Below are positions 5,862-8,061 of a DNA stretch of 8,061 bases, piece by piece (the stretch's first letter is position 1; the number at the start of each line of letters is the position of its first letter). The notes under the pieces are model-generated. The model had not been told where the DNA came from, searched no databases, and was given only the letters and a program-made list of their open reading frames with translations. This stretch comes from DATGFK01 sp040007395 (lineage in GTDB: Bacteria; Chloroflexota; Anaerolineae; Aggregatilineales; UBA2796), in contig JBDTVG010000060.1 in assembly GCA_040007395.1 (NCBI GenBank), forward strand, positions 1-8,061, read 5' to 3'. The translations under genes and the position numbers were made by a program.

Positions 5862-6083
5862 ATGACAGAGCGTATAACGCTGGAATTATCGGACACGACG
5901 GTGCGGCGTGCTAGAGAAGTCGCCCAACAGACAAATCGCCCAGTAGAGACAATCTTAGCTGAATGGCTCGAACGTGCCTCTGCAACAGCGGATATTTCCC
6001 CATTGGACACGAATACCACTTACCATATTTACACGCCGTTTGGAGCAGAAGCCACTGCTCAATCGCCGCTCGAAATGTTGTGA
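5862..6083 (+). CDS. Small ribbon-helix-helix/antitoxin-like protein
   Basis: This 73-residue protein opens with RITLELSDTTVRRAREVAQQ, followed by a helix TNRPVETILAEWLERA (to about 39). That is a strand-helix-helix layout like CopG/Arc-type DNA-binding antitoxins. It ends with an acidic-to-aromatic tail, TYHIYTPFGAEATAQSPLEML, whose IYTP-G-EA-A pattern recalls small antitoxin-like proteins of Chloroflexota and Cyanobacteria (from memory). The SD AAGAGG (5850-5855) sits six bases before the ATG, supporting a real gene. No toxin (PIN, RelE or other) follows: a palindromic repeat element begins about 14 bases after the stop. It could be a solitary antitoxin, the remnant of a pair whose toxin was lost, or a stand-alone regulator. 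It is divergent to the propeller gene. Confidence 0.6.
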   Translation: MTERITLELSDTTVRRAREVAQQTNRPVETILAEWLERASATADISPLDTNTTYHIYTPFGAEATAQSPLEML

Positions 6084-6096
6084 CATATAGCGATTC

Positions 6097-6164
6097 GGGC
6101 GCGCACACAGGCGCGCCCCTACAAAATACCGTTTTGAGGTAGGGGCGACCCGATGTGGTCGCCC
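6097..6164. repeat. Three overlapping palindromes (REP/MITE-like element)
   Basis: Three perfect 8-bp inverted repeats overlap end to end. GGGCGCGC (6097-6104) pairs with GCGCGCCC (6111-6118); GCCCCTAC (6115-6122) with GTAGGGGC (6139-6146); and GGGCGACC (6143-6150) with GGTCGCCC (6157-6164). The middle one has an inner AAAA/TTTT pairing. The element lies between a + strand stop and a - strand stop, so it could also help terminate transcripts. Palindromes bounded by CCCTAC/GTAGGG occur as dispersed repeats in some Chloroflexota and Cyanobacteria; membership in such a family is inferred. Confidence 0.75.
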
Positions 6165-6179
6165 ACGCATCGATTGGAG

Positions 6180-7370
6180 CTAGAATTCGCCGCGCAGAAT
6201 TTGTAAGGCTTCCGCCATCTGTGGATCGTAAGTTGGGCTGGCATCGGTATCCCACGGTAAGACGACATCCGGCGTTAACCCGATCTCATGGATGATCCGA
6301 TCTTTGGGCGTGAAGAAGTGGGCAATCGTGATGCGTAGCCCGCCGCCTGCTTGTAACCCTCGCCACGATTGCACCGATCCTTTGCCGAAGGAAAGCGTCC
6401 CGACCAGCGTGGCCCGTTTATAGTCTTGCAACGCGCCGCTAACCAGTTCCGACGCGCTGGCGCTGCCACCATTGATCAGCACGACCATTGGCACATCGGG
6501 GGCAAGGGCGTTACCTGTGGCGCTCAGGACATTTTCCTGAGTCCCCGGTTTACCACGTTCCAGTACCAGCGGCCCATTCTTGATAAACAAGCTGCCCACG
6601 TCAATCGCGGTTTGCAGCCCGCCGCCGGGATTGTCGCGTAGGTCAAAGATCAGCCCGTTTAAGTGGTTAGCATCCATATCGGTCAGCGCCTTACGCAGTT
6701 CCGCGATGGCGTTGTCGGTAAATTCAGCCAAGCGCACATAGCCGATCTTGTTCTGGTAGAGTGTCCACGTGACAACCGGAATCTTGATTGCAGCGCGAGT
6801 GAGCGTGATGTCAATGGGACGCTTTGCGCCTTTGTGCAGGACACCCAGCTTGATCGCACTCCCCGCTGGCCCGCGCACTTTGCCGATAAAGTCACTTTCA
6901 GTCAGGGTGGTAATATCCTTGCCATCGACGGTCAGGATAATATCGCCGGACTTGATACCGCCTTGTCGGGCAGGCGAGTCCGCGATGGTCGAAACGATGA
7001 AAATGCCGCCCGATTTATCATCCTTGCGGATCGTCGCGCCAATTCCCTCGAACTGACCACTCAGATCGCTGTTCAGACTCTTGAACAGGTCGGGGTTCAT
7101 ATAGGCGCTGTGCCTGTCGCCCAAGGCCGCGACCATGCCGCTAGCCGCGCCTTCCATCAGTTTCTCGTCATCGATGGGATCAACATAGTTTTCATGCACC
7201 AAATTCCACGTTTCCCAGAACGGCGCAAATAATTTCTGGGTGTTGGCGGGTTGAGTATCTTGCTCTTGCGCCAGAATCGCAAGGTGGGTTGCCCCAGCGA
7301 AAAACCCCACGCTGAAGATCAGAGCCACGATAGGAACTATCAAAATCACGCGCATCCATTGTTTGGACAT
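6180..7370 (-). CDS. S41-family C-terminal processing protease (CtpA/Prc type)
   Basis: This 396-residue serine protease has one N-terminal transmembrane segment (about 7-33), which leaves the catalytic part outside the cytoplasm. An N-terminal helical region (FWETWNLVHENYVDP, GMVAALGDRHSAYM) is followed by a PDZ domain (about 104-190: FEGIGATI, IKSGDIILTVDGKDI) and the S41 core. The catalytic Ser-Lys dyad is S305 in GGSASASE and K330 in SFGKGSVQ. Their 25-residue spacing matches E. coli Prc (S430/K455), and Q334 matches Prc Q459. LIFDLRDNPGGGLQTA (240-255) is the hallmark S41 strand. Such enzymes trim C-termini of envelope proteins, including penicillin-binding proteins and peptidoglycan hydrolase regulators in other bacteria. 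The SD-like GGAAG lies just upstream of the ATG on the minus strand, and a PBP gene lies upstream. Length and motifs are complete. Confidence 0.95.
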   Translation of the reverse strand: MSKQWMRVILIVPIVALIFSVGFFAGATHLAILAQEQDTQPANTQKLFAPFWETWNLVHENYVDPIDDEKLMEGAASGMVAALGDRHSAYMNPDLFKSLNSDLSGQFEGIGATIRKDDKSGGIFIVSTIADSPARQGGIKSGDIILTVDGKDITTLTESDFIGKVRGPAGSAIKLGVLHKGAKRPIDITLTRAAIKIPVVTWTLYQNKIGYVRLAEFTDNAIAELRKALTDMDANHLNGLIFDLRDNPGGGLQTAIDVGSLFIKNGPLVLERGKPGTQENVLSATGNALAPDVPMVVLINGGSASASELVSGALQDYKRATLVGTLSFGKGSVQSWRGLQAGGGLRITIAHFFTPKDRIIHEIGLTPDVVLPWDTDASPTYDPQMAEALQILRGEF

Positions 7371-7434
7371 CTTCCGTTTACTTCCATCTACCCACGTTTA
7401 CTGGACGATCTAACTCAGGGAATTATTTACCTTC

Positions 7435-7440
7435 ATTATA
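7435..7440 (-). promoter_or_regulatory. Proximal TATAAT box upstream of the S41 protease gene
   Basis: A perfect minus-strand TATAAT (ATTATA on the given strand) lies 64 bases upstream of the protease ATG. The position where a -35 would fall (about 7458-7463) reads AGCCAA, a poor match, so any activity may depend on an activator. It sits within a 9-nt direct repeat, TTCATTATA, also present at 7492-7500. Confidence 0.35.
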
Positions 7441-7450
7441 GTTGAGGGCT

Positions 7451-7478
7451 ATGGTCATTGGCTTTCTACGCTGACCAT
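7451..7478. promoter_or_regulatory. Candidate operator: ATGGTCA-N14-TGACCAT
   Basis: ATGGTCA (7451-7457) and TGACCAT (7472-7478) form a perfect 7-bp inverted repeat with centres 21 bp apart, two helical turns, as expected for a dimeric or tetrameric regulator. It lies between the two TATAAT boxes, across the -35 area of the proximal one and downstream of the distal one. It could also be a simple RNA hairpin. Confidence 0.35.
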
Positions 7479-7494
7479 TCAGGGGACAATATTC

Positions 7495-7524
7495 ATTATA
7501 CTTTCATCTTTTGCGGAGAGACAA
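7495..7524 (-). promoter_or_regulatory. Distal promoter of the S41 protease gene
   Basis: On the minus strand TTGTCT (7524-7519, 4/6 to -35 consensus) is followed by an 18-bp spacer and a perfect TATAAT (7500-7495). Transcription would start near 7488 and give a 5' leader of about 118 bases containing the ATGGTCA inverted repeat. The -35 overlaps the edge of the 7520-7606 repeat element. Confidence 0.45.
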
Positions 7525-7607
7525 CGCCCGATTACACGTAGGGCTATCGCATCACATTATCCATACTGCGATGAGGGATAGGACGACGGACAACGCAGGC
7601 GTTGTCC
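7520..7607. repeat. Inverted-repeat element with terminal palindrome
   Basis: GACAACGCC (7520-7528) is an exact inverted copy of GGCGTTGTC (7598-7606), bounding 87 bp. Inside, ATCGCA (7546-7551) pairs with TGCGAT (7567-7572). The right end is itself a perfect palindrome, GGACAACGC-AG-GCGTTGTCC (7588-7607), followed by CTACA. That ending is also seen after the 6111-6118 arm. No ORF is inside. It resembles a small non-autonomous or REP-type repeat in the gap between the PBP and protease genes. Confidence 0.6.
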
Positions 7608-7643
7608 CTACATTCGTGCAGTCTGCCCAATCGTTCGAAAACC

Positions 7644-8061
7644 CTACTTACCCGGTTTCCGACGTGGGCCGCCGCCATCGCTGGCATCAGGGTTCGTCAT
7701 CGGATCATACGGGCCATACCAGAAGTCAGGCCAAGATTCCTGTGGCAGTTTGTAGTACGACTCGATGATGCGCCGCACAATCGGCCCGGCAGTCTCCGAG
7801 CCTTCGCGGGAGCGTTCGACGATTACGGCAATAGCGATGTCGGGCTTCTGTCCCGGCTTCCCGGCGTAAGCGGCAAACCAGCCGTTCGGGTAAGCTTCGC
7901 CTGTTTGAGCCGTTCCCGTTTTTCCGCACACCTGAATCTGCGTAGAGTCCCAGTCATAAAAGACAAATTGCGCCGTGCCTAGCTTTGCGTCAGTGGTGAC
8001 TGCACATAAGCCGTCCTCCATGCCTTTGCCTGCTGCTCAGAGGATTCAACCCGGGCTCCCA
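7644..8061 (-). pseudogene. Penicillin-binding protein (transpeptidase) C-terminal part, frameshifted, 5' end outside window
   Basis: The intact part (ATG-proximal codon at 8021 to TAA at 7644, 125 codons) encodes the C-terminal end of a class B-type transpeptidase. The KTG motif is in VCGKTGTAQTG, followed by NGWFAAYAGK, DIAIAVIVE, and GPIVRRIIESYY, with a short Pro/Gly-rich tail. Upstream, this frame meets TGA codons at 8039-8037 and 8048-8046, whereas another frame reads GARVESSEQQAK up to 8024. Joined, these give ESSEQQAK-GMEDGLCAVT, the expected PBP sequence before the KTG motif, so one base appears missing around 8022-8033. The catalytic SxxK and SxN motifs would lie outside the window. 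The break may be a true mutation or an assembly error near a contig edge. It would act in peptidoglycan cross-linking (FtsI/PBP2-like) if intact. Confidence 0.75.

Noticed and set aside
6663..7232. A 189-codon + strand frame opposite the S41 protease
   Set aside because: It is the complement of a full S41 protease with intact Ser-Lys dyad and PDZ domain; no motif or SD supports the + frame.
1..8061. CRISPR array, tRNA or rRNA genes, insertion sequence transposase
   Set aside because: No regularly spaced direct repeats, no tRNA-like cloverleaf with a GTTCAA-type arm, no rRNA stretches and no transposase motifs were seen on reading both strands.

Overview
The window looks like a chromosomal segment of a mid-GC bacterium, most likely a member of the Chloroflexota. 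This is an inference from gene content, from a two-domain sulfurtransferase closely resembling mycobacterial SseA, and from dispersed palindromes flanked by CCCTAC/GTAGGG. Nothing in the window fixes the taxonomy.

Region 1 (1-3364, + strand) is a sulfur-transfer operon built around a ubiquitin-like sulfur carrier. It holds a JAMM/Mec+-type zinc peptidase, a two-domain thiosulfate sulfurtransferase (SseA-like), a small CysO/ThiS/MoaD-like carrier protein, and a MoeB/MoeZ-type E1-like activating enzyme fused to a rhodanese domain. The likely scheme is that MoeZ adenylates the carrier's C-terminal Gly-Gly, rhodanese persulfide converts it to a thiocarboxylate, an acceptor enzyme outside this window uses the sulfur, and the JAMM peptidase trims the carrier or releases the product. 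The encoded carrier does not end in Gly-Gly but in GG-SALA, so a proteolytic maturation step is expected.

The operon has an unusual leader. A promoter-like element (146-174) would start transcription exactly at the ATG of an unlisted 34-codon ORF (182-286) that contains Cys-Met-Cys-Met-Cys. This is followed by a strong intrinsic terminator (326-357) just before the first gene. The end of the short ORF can pair with the 3' arm of the terminator. Together this resembles a leaderless, cysteine-responsive transcription attenuator, and it is the main discovery candidate in the window.

Region 2 (3365-4341) carries a tandem-GNAT acetyltransferase with a perfect 15-bp inverted repeat inside its coding sequence. 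A hairpin then separates it from the convergent gene.

Region 3 (4342-5703, - strand) encodes an exported TolB/PD40-type beta-propeller protein in visibly AT-richer DNA.

Region 4 (5862-6179) has a small ribbon-helix-helix antitoxin-like gene without an adjacent toxin, followed by three overlapping palindromes.

Region 5 (6180-8061, - strand) is cell-envelope related: a membrane-anchored S41 (CtpA-type) protease, an intergenic region with two TATAAT boxes, a possible operator and a repeat element, then the C-terminal end of a penicillin-binding transpeptidase whose reading frame is broken by an apparent 1-nt deletion near the window edge.
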